Assembly (NCBI GenBank): GCA_040954595.2
Contig: CM082588.2
Span: 1,116,001 to 1,180,000, forward strand
Direction: 5' to 3'
DNA from: Balanoglossus misakiensis
Taxonomy: Eukaryota > Hemichordata
DNA: 64,000 nt
Made by a program: the position numbers and the translations under genes. This document shows, one piece after another, positions 50,101-60,233 of the stretch. A model generated the notes under the pieces. That model made no database searches and was not told where the DNA came from. It saw only the letters and a list, made by a program, of their open reading frames with translations. Position 1 is the first letter of the stretch. Every line of letters begins with the position of its first letter.

Positions 50101-53100
50101 GACAACTTTGATGTTTTGCTAACCTAGATGTTTGATCATTTATTGGAAAAGCACAACAAACTCCTTGCTTTTCACAAATCCAGATCAATTCTGTAAAGCT
50201 CTGCCAAAGAAAATAAAGTCGACGCAGACTGGATTTCTTTCCAATGAGGTATCAGATGACCACGCATTCAAAGGTATAGTAATCTGACACAGATTTCACA
50301 ATTCCAGTTTGTTCAGCATTGATGGCCATGTTTACTCCGATACACCTTTGTAGACACCCAATGTACAAAGCAGATCAAAAGAGCTATTGTATTCAACTAC
50401 AAGTCTCCCTTAAAAGTAGGTCGACCCCCACGATGCCACAGGACAGGGCTGTGAAAGGCCAGGCGAGGGGATCCAATCAGCACCACCCTCTCCACCTCCA
50501 ACATTTAGATACATCCTCATGATTTTATTCCACCAGTGAATTAATTTCTTATGGCTGAGCTATAAACAAAATTCCATGGAAATGATAAAAGTAGAACACG
50601 ATGGATTTTCTGGGAATTCTCAATGTTATCCTGGGAAGAGATAATTCAACGTTCTCATAGTGCGCATACGGTACATCGCCTCAAGTTCGAATGATCAATT
50701 ATCAATTGTTGACACACATAAATAGGTCAGTGTCGACTGGCAAAGCAACATACAGAGTCAACTATGATCGCATTTCAAGACTAATATATCTGTTTCATCT
50801 CTTGCTTCACTCTTGCTGACAAGGTGAAAATGTGGATGCTGACCTACTGGGGTTACGGTCGATTGAGAAGCCATTTCTCCTTTGAGATTGGGTTGCAATA
50901 TTATCAGATATGTTGAGAAGCCATTTTCTTCCTTTGGCTTCAGCTCGTTACTTCGAAGTGTGTGCGTTCAGAGACTGGGATCTGTATGTCATCTCATACA
51001 TACTGGATTGCATATAGATAAAGGGAAGTCTTTCGCTGGTATGTCTTTCGCATCTGATGCCAGGGGGAAATTCCACGACCAAAGATGTAACATGTAATCC
51101 TTATCTGCTGAAACAACCTACATGTATTTCCTGAAGTGTTGTTCTTGTTTTTATGTCAGGGTACATCTGACAGTATCTCTACAGATAAAAACAGCTCTGC
51201 AGTCAAGGGAAATATGAGCTTTGTAAGTGTGCTGTATGAGTGTGCTACCATTTGGCAGTTCAAACCAGCATGAAACCCACTTGGTGCAACTTCTGAATCG
51301 GTTCCAACACTGTACATGTAGGATCGTGCCGAGCTATTGTTGAACAACACAGATCCTGTAACAGATCCAGTAATCCATTGTATAGGTACATCTCTCTGGA
51401 TATCAAATGAAATGAAAACCTGTATTCGGGTTTAGCATATGGAGTGCGACTAGCTTACATGTAAAACTAGCTCACTGACCGACTGAACAGTTAGCAACAG
51501 ACAATCCATTCACATTCCAAAACACTACATGGCCAGCTCTGAAAAAAACCACTGCCTCATCCTCTCGCACATCTAAACTGCCTAATGATCTTTTGGCTTA
51601 ATCTTATATCCAATTACAAATCAATAAAAGTACAAGGTTCACTTTCTTCGATTGTCCATTCTCACACCACAGAAACTGACGCCATGAGGCCAAGGTACAC
51701 AGTCAAGCTTTCACGAGTAATATTTACAAAAGTCTCTTTTAAGTTCTACTGAAGCAGACAATAGGTTCACTGTTGATCCCATTCAAGACGACCATGTCAA
51801 CAAATCACCTGGTAACAAAGGAGTAAATAAGGGGAGTGTATTTTTTTGGTGTTGTTGACACAAACAAGTCAAGTGAATTTGCACACAATGGGACTGGGAC
51901 AAAACCAGACGGTGAAGTGATGATGATGATGATGAAGATGATGACGATCTCTCTCTCCATCTCTCTCTCTCTCACACACACACGCAAAAACACAAACACA
52001 CACACAATGTGACACACCATATTTATCCCAGGAGGGTCACTTTTTCAGTACAGTACACAAATAGTTACGCCCAGGGTTACTCCAAAGCAATTTGCAATAA
52101 CTGTGACTATCTGTGTAATGGTGCGTTTTTGCCTTCAGGTGAAACAGTCATCCCAGCGGACTGAAAGGAGTTATACTATGCAGATATCAAAAGAGAAAAG
52201 GAAGCTGTATAGTATGCTCTATTGAGCATTAAGGCCAAACATACAAGCTTGCATGAGACACTCCCCTCTCTAAAAAATACGCCCTTCTGACTTACTCAAC
52301 TATGTACAAGTAACCCCAAATGATTGCGTACACGTAACCCTGAAGATAGCACAAAAATTAATAACAGTCTCGTTTCTGGCTATCCAGTATCATATCCTGT
52401 GTGCCCTAGAGGGAAACAAGTTGAAGACATTCAGAGGTTTTGCGGTCACTGTCTTATTGATAAAACATGTCCGCTGGGTGTATATATATTACATGCTTAT
52501 TAATAATTCTGTCCACACAAACGTAAATGGAAATCTCTCAGAGCTAATCTTTAATTTCATTTCCTCGACTCATCTCTCAAGAATTTCAGAGCAGAGGTTA
52601 CGGTTTTCCATCTTGAAGGATAATATGTGATGCGTGCATGCATGCAAGACTCCCACACAAAAACTGAACTGAATTAATTCTGCATTGTGAGCTCTAAAGA
52701 TCTTGATTACGTTACACGGCGTATCTGACAGAACAGACAGAGAGAATTGCTGACTTGCAGGGCTTCACTGAATGACCAATTTGTGGTCTAGAATCCAGAC
52801 TTGAAACGAGTCTGGATTCTAGACTAATTTCTGTCTTTCATCAACACACACAGTTCAATTTTAATACACCACCAACTCCGAGTCGAGTACCGGTCTACAT
52901 TCTGATTAAAATGAAAATCTTGTTAACACAAATAGTCCATTAGAATAAACAGGGGATAATAAAATATACATGTATCTTTTGGAACCTAGGTTTCTCCAGG
53001 GAACAGACTGTGCCTATGGATTTCTTCTTCTGTCAACTAAACTGAGCTAGGGAAAGTGTGGTACAGCCTGTACTAATTATTTTACGTTGATCTGTGAGAT

Positions 53101-56100
53101 TTGTCTTCAGAAAGTGATGACATCCTCTTCTGATCCAGTTTTATTCCTGGTGATCTGTATTTAATGATAGGGCTATCTTCTACAACTTACCTTTGCTTGT
53201 ATTAAGAGAATTTTAATTTGTATGATATTCACCTAAAAGCCTCTCAGAGGAGAATACAGACATTCTACAGAAAATCTATAGTGATAAGCTCAATTCTACA
53301 GTTAGGTGTTATCTGTATTCTAGAGTAATGAATATATCCAAACCCAGGAGACATACAGTTTTCACACTCGCTTTCGATAATACGTCTTCCCACTTCACAC
53401 AGGTCAGCCAACGCATACTTCACATCAGCTACAAAAGCTGATAGCAGTCAGAACACGCCCACACATTCTACAACACTGCATATTCAGGCATCCTACACAG
53501 AGAGAAAACACCTTGAAGGCTTTTACTGCACTTACCTTGTACACTGGCAAAAAAGAACTGGGACCACAAGTGAGTCTTCGTGGGACACGAACACCTCGTT
53601 CCTGAAAAATTCAACGAAATAAAAAAAAAATCAGTGGGTGTACTCAAACACTTTCCTATGGTATTGTAATAAAACTCATTCATTAATAATGAACCCCATA
53701 TTAGATAAAATTAATATTGCAAATTATTTCTCATTTATTATTTTGGCAGCTACACTAACTCCTTTTACAAACATAGAAAATAATCGATTGTGAGTCCTGC
53801 GTTAAACCATACAAAACGAGAAAATCTTCATAGCCACAGATTGATGATAGCTTGAATATGTCTGATGCTGAAAACACCAAATGCATTGCTTTCAACACAT
53901 GAGGATTCTGAAATACTTTTAGTGCAGTGGGAATTCTCAAGCTGATACTACATATGGTGACACTGTTTACTGAAATGAACATCATTTGTCCATTTCTGCG
54001 GTGTTTTCAGTAACTGTTCTGTCAATCAATTTGAAATTGACTTATTATGATATACTGGTGCATTATTACAACAAAAACAAAATGTGTTTTTTAACAAAAA
54101 GCATCTGATATCCTCAGTGTACCTGGATGAATGTAACATGGAAAAGCTGATTAGATAAGCATGGAAAAGTGATCATGCACAAATGACAATTCTGATCGAT
54201 AAAACTGTTTTCCCAAACAATACAACTGCACATTTAAAGCCTATAATGTATCACGCAACATATTAAAATCTACACGATGAGAAGAATATTGGTTTTTCAA
54301 TGGAACGCGTTCAATAGACTTGGCTTTCAAGTGGTGTTGAGATTAATAATTGCATGTAAATGATATGGAAATTGCTCATAATTGGGATATGGAAATCTCG
54401 ACAGTGCCAGGCACCGACTTTAAGTACTTATTAAATCCAAACTGAAACAATTTTCGCGTTGCCATAGTGAGCAATCAGAAGATCAGTTTCGTATTTGAAG
54501 TGTCAGATGCAAAACTCGCACTTCTAGAGCAGCGCGTACTACTCTGCAAAATGTCATTGCAAGCGTTGCCATGGCAAAGCACTTGAATGCACATTTTAAA
54601 GTCTCACTTGACCCAATGAGTGAACAAAAATTTCTACGTTGCTCCGAAAAATTACCTCGCAATTGGTTTGTGGTAGGGAGCACATAATGGCCGTCACAAA
54701 AGACATTGGATCTCTTCTATCATTGGTTTCACCTAGCTTCATGTTGTTTTAGAGGAGAGCGCCGTGGATACCGTGGATCCTTCATGAAGCGTTGTTGTTT
54801 ATGTGTGACGTTCATTTGTTTTGAGTTGGATACTTTGTTGCTGGTGCAACTTTCACCGAAGATTGCATCAGCTATCTCCGACACATCCCACATGTTTACA
54901 ACAATAAACGACGATTAACATACGCCCAAGGTCACGGCTAGGGGACGAATACTGGAGGCAAGTCGCAACCCGACAAACAAATGACCTCTGACCCACGTTC
55001 TTTCCGTAAGAGATGATGTAATATCACGTACCTGGAGATTAAAGTGTACACAGCCACTGCCCATCCCCTATACAGTACTGTTTATAACAATATAACTGAC
55101 AGTTTTGGGATCACAGGATCAATCGCTATTAAACGTTTAAGTACCAAGCATGATATTTTTTCCAGTCTGGAGTTTTTATATCAAATAATTAAAGTTAAAT
55201 ACCACTTTTGGTGTCATATTGTGTTGCATGCCTCTTTGTGTTGTTTTCTTGCACTGAACCTTGTAGAATTGTTGCTCATTTTGGCTAGACTATCCCCAGC
55301 TCTCACGATGCTACTCGCTGACAACTGTGCGATCAGCGTACCACATCTGTGAGTGCAAGTGTCACATTGAATCTATAGGAACACATCACCATTGTGTACC
55401 TGGGACAAGAAGGTGACTGGGTGGAGACATACACACAGTCCAGACTCATCCTTGGTGATCATTTTTTGTCATGACTGCGAGGCACGAAAAATGCCACAGC
55501 TTGGACCATCTATATTAATCAAAGTCAGAGAAGCCCAGCTGAGCCTTAATATAATTAATCAGTCAGCTGAGGTGATGTCATGCAGTTTAGATTTTACAAA
55601 TTTACATATGTAGGTCATCCTGCACTGATAAAATAGAGCAAGCTCTGGCTATCATTGATAATGTGTGTTTTTTGGTCATCTCTGACGCAGTTCTGGTTGC
55701 TTCTTTTTCAAGCATTGTCACTTACATCGATGTTGCTCTTCCTCCGAAACACAGTTAATTTTGGATCCAGTTAGAAAAAGCTCAATTGGGCAATTGATTT
55801 TCAAGGCACGTACTACCTTAATCAACCAGCAAACCTCGCAACAGATTCCGTTCCATGAGAAATTATATTCTTTTATAACTGGGTACAGGGTACTGTTTGC
55901 ATATCATGTGTACAACACATGAGATGACAAACAAGTACATACATGCATTTTCTACTGTGAAACTAATATGTTACCACTGTCTTTATTTACCAATCGGATG
56001 CCCTGGGCATGTCAGAAACCTACGCTACTGACAGATATACTACTACCACCACTTCTGAAGCAATTTCTTTCATTTATATGGTTAGCAAGTGAAGTCGCCT

Positions 56101-59100
56101 ATACAAGCGGGTCTTCCAATTACCCATTAGAAAGTACATGTACCTGGAAATGATTCACACAGTTGATTATGAAGACCAAATCACACTTGTTTTTCGGATG
56201 AAATCAAAACTGATTACTAGTATGTGACATCTCTAATTTCCCCCATTGTTCTCTTTGATGAAATAAAACTGGCAGTCAGCCCTGGAATTCAAAACAACTG
56301 CACTGCCAACAAAACCCTGAAAGGATCGAGTGATGTAAGCCCTGGTTTTTGATTACTATTGTTGTAAGCAATGGTTTTGGTGGATTCTACATGTATGATC
56401 CCAGGAAATGACAAGACTATTCACATCGTAAAGAGTGCATTTTGTCTCCGACATCACAGGATATGCCAAAGCATGATCAAATAGTTGAAGTACCAGTATG
56501 TTGGGAGACTTCAGAACCATATTACCAGAAACTCAATGATTGTTTCAACACTGCAAATTTTAAAATTGTTGGACTGAGTCCATGTCAACAGGTTGTATAC
56601 CTGGGCCATGAACTTTTTGAATTTCAGCTGACCCCATTATGACTCAGCACAAACACCTTGCGTACAAAACATCTTTACTTGTGCATAAACAAAAACAAAC
56701 GAAACAGTTCTAACATCACTGCACTATGATACTTAAGCATAGGGTCAATATTGATCAAACGCGGGTCAAGTTCTGGGTATACATCTGATGACGTAGGAAA
56801 AGAGGAAGTAATGAATGCACAGAAACTCACAAAAAAGGGAAATCTGGTCAAAAAATCAGCACTGGTAACTCTCCTCCAGAATTTGTACATCAATGAACCA
56901 AACATGGCTAAACCATTGGACTTCCTTTTTACATATTGCACCCACCCACAGAAAGCTATTCCCCACGACATACACATCCACAAATGAAACACAATATTTA
57001 TGACTATTATTAAATCCCAACAACCACACAATATACATCAATACTGCGATATGTACAATAGACCATCAATCACAAAATTCAATAGGCCATCAGAAGACAC
57101 AGTAAAGTACGGGTCAAAATCATCTTGATATTTATTTATTATTGTATATGCACTCATCATAGCTCATAAATGTCATAAATGTATCATTTATGGGTAAGAA
57201 ACCACCGTACGACTTTTGTTTTGCATTCTTCTTATTTTAGTCATCTTTAACCCTTACAGTAGAGGTCCAACTTTGCAATATGAGCCTGACCAGAGTGGCA
57301 AAAATTTTCCTGATAACCCCCCCCCCCCCAGTAAACCTGACAAACATGGACAAATGTAGATTGGTCTAAGCTCTCAACCAGTGTGTCAGTTAACATGACA
57401 ACCATACAAGGACAGCGAGCCCAGTATAGTGAACAGCTAGCAAATCTCAGAGACCTATCAAAAACATGAAGAAATGTTACTTTCTATCAACAGTTCACTA
57501 ATTTACAGGGCTTTTATAGTCGCTGGGTGATATGATAGAACCAACTCGACATTCCATTCTTCAACTTAGAAAAATCACAGGTACTTAGTCACTATTGACT
57601 ATCTTGTATCAGATTAAGTAAAGATATGGCCTAATTTAGAATACCACCAAGTCATATTTGGCATTACAGTCCATCAGATAATAGATATGGGCAAACTATT
57701 CCAATTGTTTGGTCTATGCCAGCTCTTTGGATACTTCAACAAACATGATACACCAATAACCTGTTTTGGGGAAATTCCACTTCCCGTCTCAATGTTATTT
57801 TAATCAGTAACTTCGAAAGTCAACACCATTTTAGATATTAAAGTAATGATTAACAATTTAATTTTGCGTTTAACCACATCTGAAAAGTTTAAGGTCACCC
57901 GCAAAAATCAGGAGTTAAAGTTCTTGGGACAACACAGTTTTGTTGTCGAGTCCTTGGCCTGAAAAAAGTGTAAAATCAGTGTGGTCATAAATTATCCTGT
58001 GTGTCACATTTTATCTCTACACAACCTGTTTCCTGGATATTTTCTGGAAATTTAAAGATAAAGCTGATGACAGTGATAGAAAAGTTTATATTTTGCTTGT
58101 TTATTTGATGCATATATTCTCAGACAAGGGGACTAGAATGTGTTGTACATGTACTTGTATTTTGCCTGGGTTTTCCACCTATAATCACAGTCCCTCAGTA
58201 CAAGATGGAGGACTGGCATGCTCCCATTGGACGATTTCAGGTTCAGTTATATGCTAATCAACAGTTGCCATATGACCTAGCCAGGCCAGCAACCAATGAA
58301 TGCTCTCATCTGTGAATATTTTAGGTTCAGTTATATGCTAATTAACAATTACCACTTGCTAATTACTCACTTACAGTCTAGTTCTCTATACAATTGTACA
58401 TCTGTTGGGCATCACCAATCACAAGTTCCCATTGGTGGATATTCAGGGTTCAGTTATATGCTAATTCACAGTAACTTTGGCCAATTATTGGATTACTGTC
58501 AACATACACATCACCTGTTGATCATTATTCACAATTCTATTTGCTTGGTATGTTTCTACACCCACTGGATTGACCTTATTTCCACTCTTAGTGGAAGAAA
58601 GTATGTCTTGAAGGGGGGGGGGGGCTTCTAGACTTCTGGAGTGATTGGAATGCCAAGTGTTAAGTATAATTCAGTCATTTATTGGGTCAGTCCAAGGTCT
58701 AATCCTTGGCCTTAGCTGACACTGCTTCTCCGCAGAAGAAATGGGGTCATTCTGGTGTTGAACCTGTTTGACAATGTTGCTTTTGCCTATGAAAATACCA
58801 CCAGACCGATAATTATTTAGGAAAAACACTGTGCTATTTTTGGCGTTCCCGTTATGCAAATTTAGGTCAAATCAATAGCATGAGTAGCGTCTTAGTTGCA
58901 TCATCAAGGTGAACGCGATTATTATAGCTGGAACCTTTAAAATCAATACTCATTATTTGTTCAGTTTACTCGTCGCAAAATCAAGCAAACTTGAATTAAA
59001 GTTAGCTTCGGTGCGTGGATAGGCTGGGGAAACGTTGCATGAAATAGACAAATCGGAGAATACCCATTATGTGATTACGTCCGATGGAATGTCCATTTCT

Positions 59101-60233
59101 CTGGACCTCCTACTTGGATTCCTAAATTTTGGTTTCGCAAATCGTACTTCACAAATGAACCTTCATCTAAACATTCATATTAAACTGCTTAATAATCATA
59201 GTCTACATCTGCAAATTTGCAGGTTTACAGACGATTTGCAATCATTTATATCGAATATATTGTAAATATCGAAATCGGCGCGCCGTTGACATCGACATGA
59301 CCCGAGGTGACGCATAGGTCAACCATTTCTAATATTATAATATTTTATCTCGAAATGTCGTAGTTCACGAACTCTAGAAGACGTAAAATTGGAGACCAAT
59401 AGTTATTCAGTCTACCAGACATAGAATACCGACAATCGGAGATCCTTTCGACAGGGGAAACCCCATTTTAACGGGGCGCGCTGACAACGTTACGTTCACT
59501 GAATGGCAGACAAAAGAAACATACAACACCGGCGCGCTCAGACGCGCTAGACGCGGTAAGTGACGCGTTCGACCGGGCGCTACTTTCCGCGTCTGGCGGT
59601 CACCGCGAAATACATTGAGCTCGATATATTCTTGAACTCACACCGTGCATATGAATACTATGGGTAGTTGAACAGGCAGATATCGGTTCTGTCTGTTCTG
59701 ATGCATGTACATGAACTAAATACAGCATTAAATACAGGAAGATGTGTGTGGAATTTGATCAACAAAAACTAGGTTATGAAGTCGCAGCTCAGGATGTCCA
59801 TTATTACAATAGTGACAATGACAAGCCCGTGCTAGACATGTTAAGTACATGCACCATGTCCAAGCAGTACGATTAAATTATAGACAATATTAATGTCGAT
59901 GAGACTTTCTCGATCTGGTGTGTTGTGAAACACAGTACCTAACCGGCTTACCTTATAATCGTTCAGTAGAGATGAGCACTTTTCTCTGACATCTTCGAAC
60001 GGGCACTGAAACGATAGCTTCAATAAATGTGCCAGATATTCAACAACGTTGTTCCCGACCTCACAGCCATTTTCCTCACTTGTCCCCGGGGGAGATGTGG
60101 GTTCTAGCAGTGTGTCAATGTGGGTGGAAATCTGATCCAAGGCTTGACTTCGGGCTGTTGGTTCTCGACTTGCCAGGCTCATGAACCACCGAACTGTTTC
60201 CGTTCTGCGAGGCACTGAATTTTCTCCGGCCAT
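23096..60233 (-). CDS. Sestrin, leucine-sensing regulator of GATOR2/mTORC1 (11 exons, 548 aa)
   Basis: Exons on the minus strand: 59952-60233, 53536-53601, 37045-37074, 32443-32613, 28656-28838, 27962-28183, 25676-25811, 24981-25114, 23904-24013, 23339-23564, 23096-23182. All are GT-AG and in phase, total 1,647 nt. The N-terminus MAGEN plus [19 protein letters not shown] matches the long human SESN1 isoform (551 aa). The Sesn-A domain (about 130-290) is alkylhydroperoxidase-like with C190 and Y192 (C125, Y127 of SESN2), but Q197 replaces H132 of the proton relay. Sesn-B is an acidic linker. In Sesn-C (about 407-548) the leucine pocket is intact: T442, T445, T454, R458, W512, E519 (T374, T377, T386, R390, W444, E451). 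The GATOR2 face D474-D475-Y476 (D406-D407-Y408) is also kept. Known family role: binds GATOR2 and restrains mTORC1 when leucine is low; also stress-induced. A cytosolic protein is expected. Introns total over 35 kb, with intron 2 alone 16.5 kb. Confidence 0.96.
23339..23564 (-). CDS. Sestrin exon 10
   Basis: Residues 446-520. [32 protein letters not shown] and [10 protein letters not shown] are nearly identical to vertebrate sestrins. Carries T454, R458, D474, D475, Y476, W512 and E519. Confidence 0.98.
23789..23879 (+). mobile_element. MITE copy A (91 bp, terminal inverted repeats)
   Basis: TAACCCTTTTACC at the left end and GGTGAAAGGGTTA at the right are imperfect inverted repeats. Internal CCATAGAAAACAATAGATTT and GAACCATGGTGGTG recur in copy B. 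The ends suggest TA target duplication. No coding capacity; a transposase must come from elsewhere. Lies in sestrin intron 9. Confidence 0.75.
23904..24013 (-). CDS. Sestrin exon 9
   Basis: Residues 409-444 plus [18 protein letters not shown], then [13 protein letters not shown] with leucine-pocket T442 (and T445 across the junction). Confidence 0.97.
24296..24398. repeat. (GTCT)n microsatellite
   Basis: Interrupted TCTG/TCTT/TCTC tract in sestrin intron 8. Confidence 0.9.
24981..25114 (-). CDS. Sestrin exon 8
   Basis: Residues 364-408. [17 protein letters not shown] and PIPTFRVQ lead into Sesn-C. Confidence 0.95.
25455..25617. repeat. 26-bp palindromic minisatellite
   Basis: At least four regular units starting at 25510, 25536, 25562 and 25588, exact period 26, with degenerate units before. 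Each unit holds the palindrome TATAGGA-G-TCCTATA. Lies in sestrin intron 7. Confidence 0.9.
25676..25811 (-). CDS. Sestrin exon 7
   Basis: Residues 319-363 plus one base. Acidic, probably coiled linker: [19 protein letters not shown], then [16 protein letters not shown]; compare SESN1 [20 protein letters not shown]. Confidence 0.94.
25812..27961 (-). other. Sestrin intron 6
   Basis: 2.15 kb, A+T-rich. Holds a degenerate MITE copy at 25933-26020. No exon seen. Confidence 0.6.
25933..26020 (-). mobile_element. MITE copy C, diverged, opposite orientation
   Basis: Read on the minus strand: CCTTTCACCCTATTTCCATG, then AACAATAGTTGGACCAAACC, ending ATGAAAGGGT, aligning with copies A and B over its length. 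Lies in sestrin intron 6. Confidence 0.6.
27962..28183 (-). CDS. Sestrin exon 6
   Basis: 74 codons. [30 protein letters not shown] and [10 protein letters not shown] as in SESN1, then the start of the variable linker. Confidence 0.96.
28656..28838 (-). CDS. Sestrin exon 5
   Basis: 61 codons. [14 protein letters not shown] holds the catalytic Cys190; Q197 replaces the usual His. [17 protein letters not shown] is strongly conserved in the family. Confidence 0.97.
28839..32442 (-). other. Sestrin intron 4
   Basis: 3.6 kb with two perfect cAMP-response-type palindromes TGACGTCA (29407-29414, 30444-30451), the second touching GGGCATGTTT, which fits the p53 half-site RRRCWWGYYY. No exon seen. Confidence 0.6.
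32443..32613 (-). CDS. Sestrin exon 4
   Basis: 57 codons. [19 protein letters not shown], then [16 protein letters not shown], the hallmark MDGPLP--YRHYI motif of the Sesn-A domain. Confidence 0.97.
32614..37044 (-). other. Sestrin intron 3
   Basis: 4.4 kb. A (TC)n tract on the plus strand at 37000-37030 adjoins the microexon donor. Nothing else supported; the short open frames at 35633-36261 resemble nothing known. Confidence 0.65.
37000..37030. repeat. (TC)n tract beside sestrin microexon
   Basis: CT-rich on plus, hence GA-rich in the sestrin transcript, about 15 nt past the donor of the 30-nt exon 3. Confidence 0.85.
37045..37074 (-). CDS. Sestrin exon 3, a 30-nt microexon
   Basis: [10 protein letters not shown] between CTTGCAG and GTGAGT. 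Including it makes the spacing from SSFLP to RMF equal to human SESN1 (SRFIP to ALF, 23 residues), which is why I accept so short an exon. A (GA)n tract (plus-strand CT at 37000-37030) follows the donor. Confidence 0.8.
38040..38061. promoter_or_regulatory. 22-bp perfect palindrome with bZIP-like sites
   Basis: TGATGTCATTG followed by its exact complement CAATGACATCA. Ends resemble CRE/ATF half sites and the centre ATTGCAAT resembles a C/EBP site. Intron 2 of sestrin. Binding is inference. Confidence 0.4.
42495..42589 (+). mobile_element. MITE copy B (95 bp)
   Basis: Same family as the copy at 23789: TAACCCTTTCACCCCCA at the left, GGTGGTGAATGGGTA at the right, CCATAGAACACAATGGATTT and GACCGAACCATGGT inside. 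Lies in sestrin intron 2. Confidence 0.75.
51917..51990. repeat. (GAT)n, (TC)n and (CA)n simple repeats
   Basis: Adjacent GATGAT, CTCTCT and ACACAC tracts in sestrin intron 2. Confidence 0.9.
52786..52824. repeat. Perfect 16-bp inverted repeat, 7-nt loop
   Basis: GTCTAGAATCCAGACT, loop TGAAACG, then AGTCTGGATTCTAGAC. Intron 2 of sestrin, so present in the pre-mRNA. Confidence 0.9.
53536..53601 (-). CDS. Sestrin exon 2
   Basis: 22 codons, [19 protein letters not shown] then VYK; compare human GIRIPRPLGQGPSRFIPEK. Phase 0 at both ends. Confidence 0.92.
58199..58470. repeat. Threefold repeat with CCAAT and POU-like sites
   Basis: GGTTCAGTTATATGCTAAT occurs identically at 58240, 58324 and 58447. 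About 15-30 bp before each copy is CCATTGG or ACCAATGA. The three units are diverged elsewhere and unevenly spaced (84 and 123 bp). Lies in sestrin intron 1. Confidence 0.8.
59270..59625. promoter_or_regulatory. CpG-rich block in sestrin intron 1
   Basis: CpG-dense stretch in otherwise CpG-poor intron, with GGCGCGCC at 59277-59284 and many GCGC/CGCG words around 59478-59615. It starts about 330 bp downstream of exon 1. It could be part of the sestrin promoter region, an alternative promoter or an enhancer. Confidence 0.45.
59952..60233 (-). CDS. Sestrin exon 1
   Basis: 94 codons from ATG at 60233-60231 to AAG|GTAAGC. The N-terminal helical region of the long SESN1 isoform: [12 protein letters not shown], then [20 protein letters not shown] and [12 protein letters not shown]. 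The base at -3 is T, a weak context, but the match of MAGEN to the human start supports it. Confidence 0.93.

Larger units (their letters stand above)
37075..53535 (-). other. Sestrin intron 2
   Basis: 16.5 kb without recognisable coding sequence. Contains a 22-bp palindrome (38040-38061), one MITE copy (42495-42589), a 135-bp-spaced local duplication (42786-42965), a perfect hairpin (52786-52824), a 15-base C run (49700-49714), (ACATGT)n at 41299-41318, GAT/TC/CA simple repeats at 51917-51990 and TC-rich DNA at 37260-37385. Confidence 0.7.
53602..59951 (-). other. Sestrin intron 1
   Basis: 6.35 kb. Holds a CpG-rich block (59270-59625), a threefold CCAAT/POU-like repeat (58199-58470), a 13-base C run (57317-57329), a 12-base G run (58613-58624) and a partial MITE-like sequence (about 57248-57325). 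No nested coding exon recognised. Confidence 0.7.

Noticed and set aside
52786-52824. MicroRNA precursor
   Set aside because: A 16-bp stem is too short for a Drosha/Dicer substrate and the flanks do not extend the pairing.
57248-57329. Fourth MITE copy
   Set aside because: Only the left part (TAACCCTTA, GAGGTCCAACTTTGC) fits; the right part is a C run. Kept as a possible remnant, not annotated.
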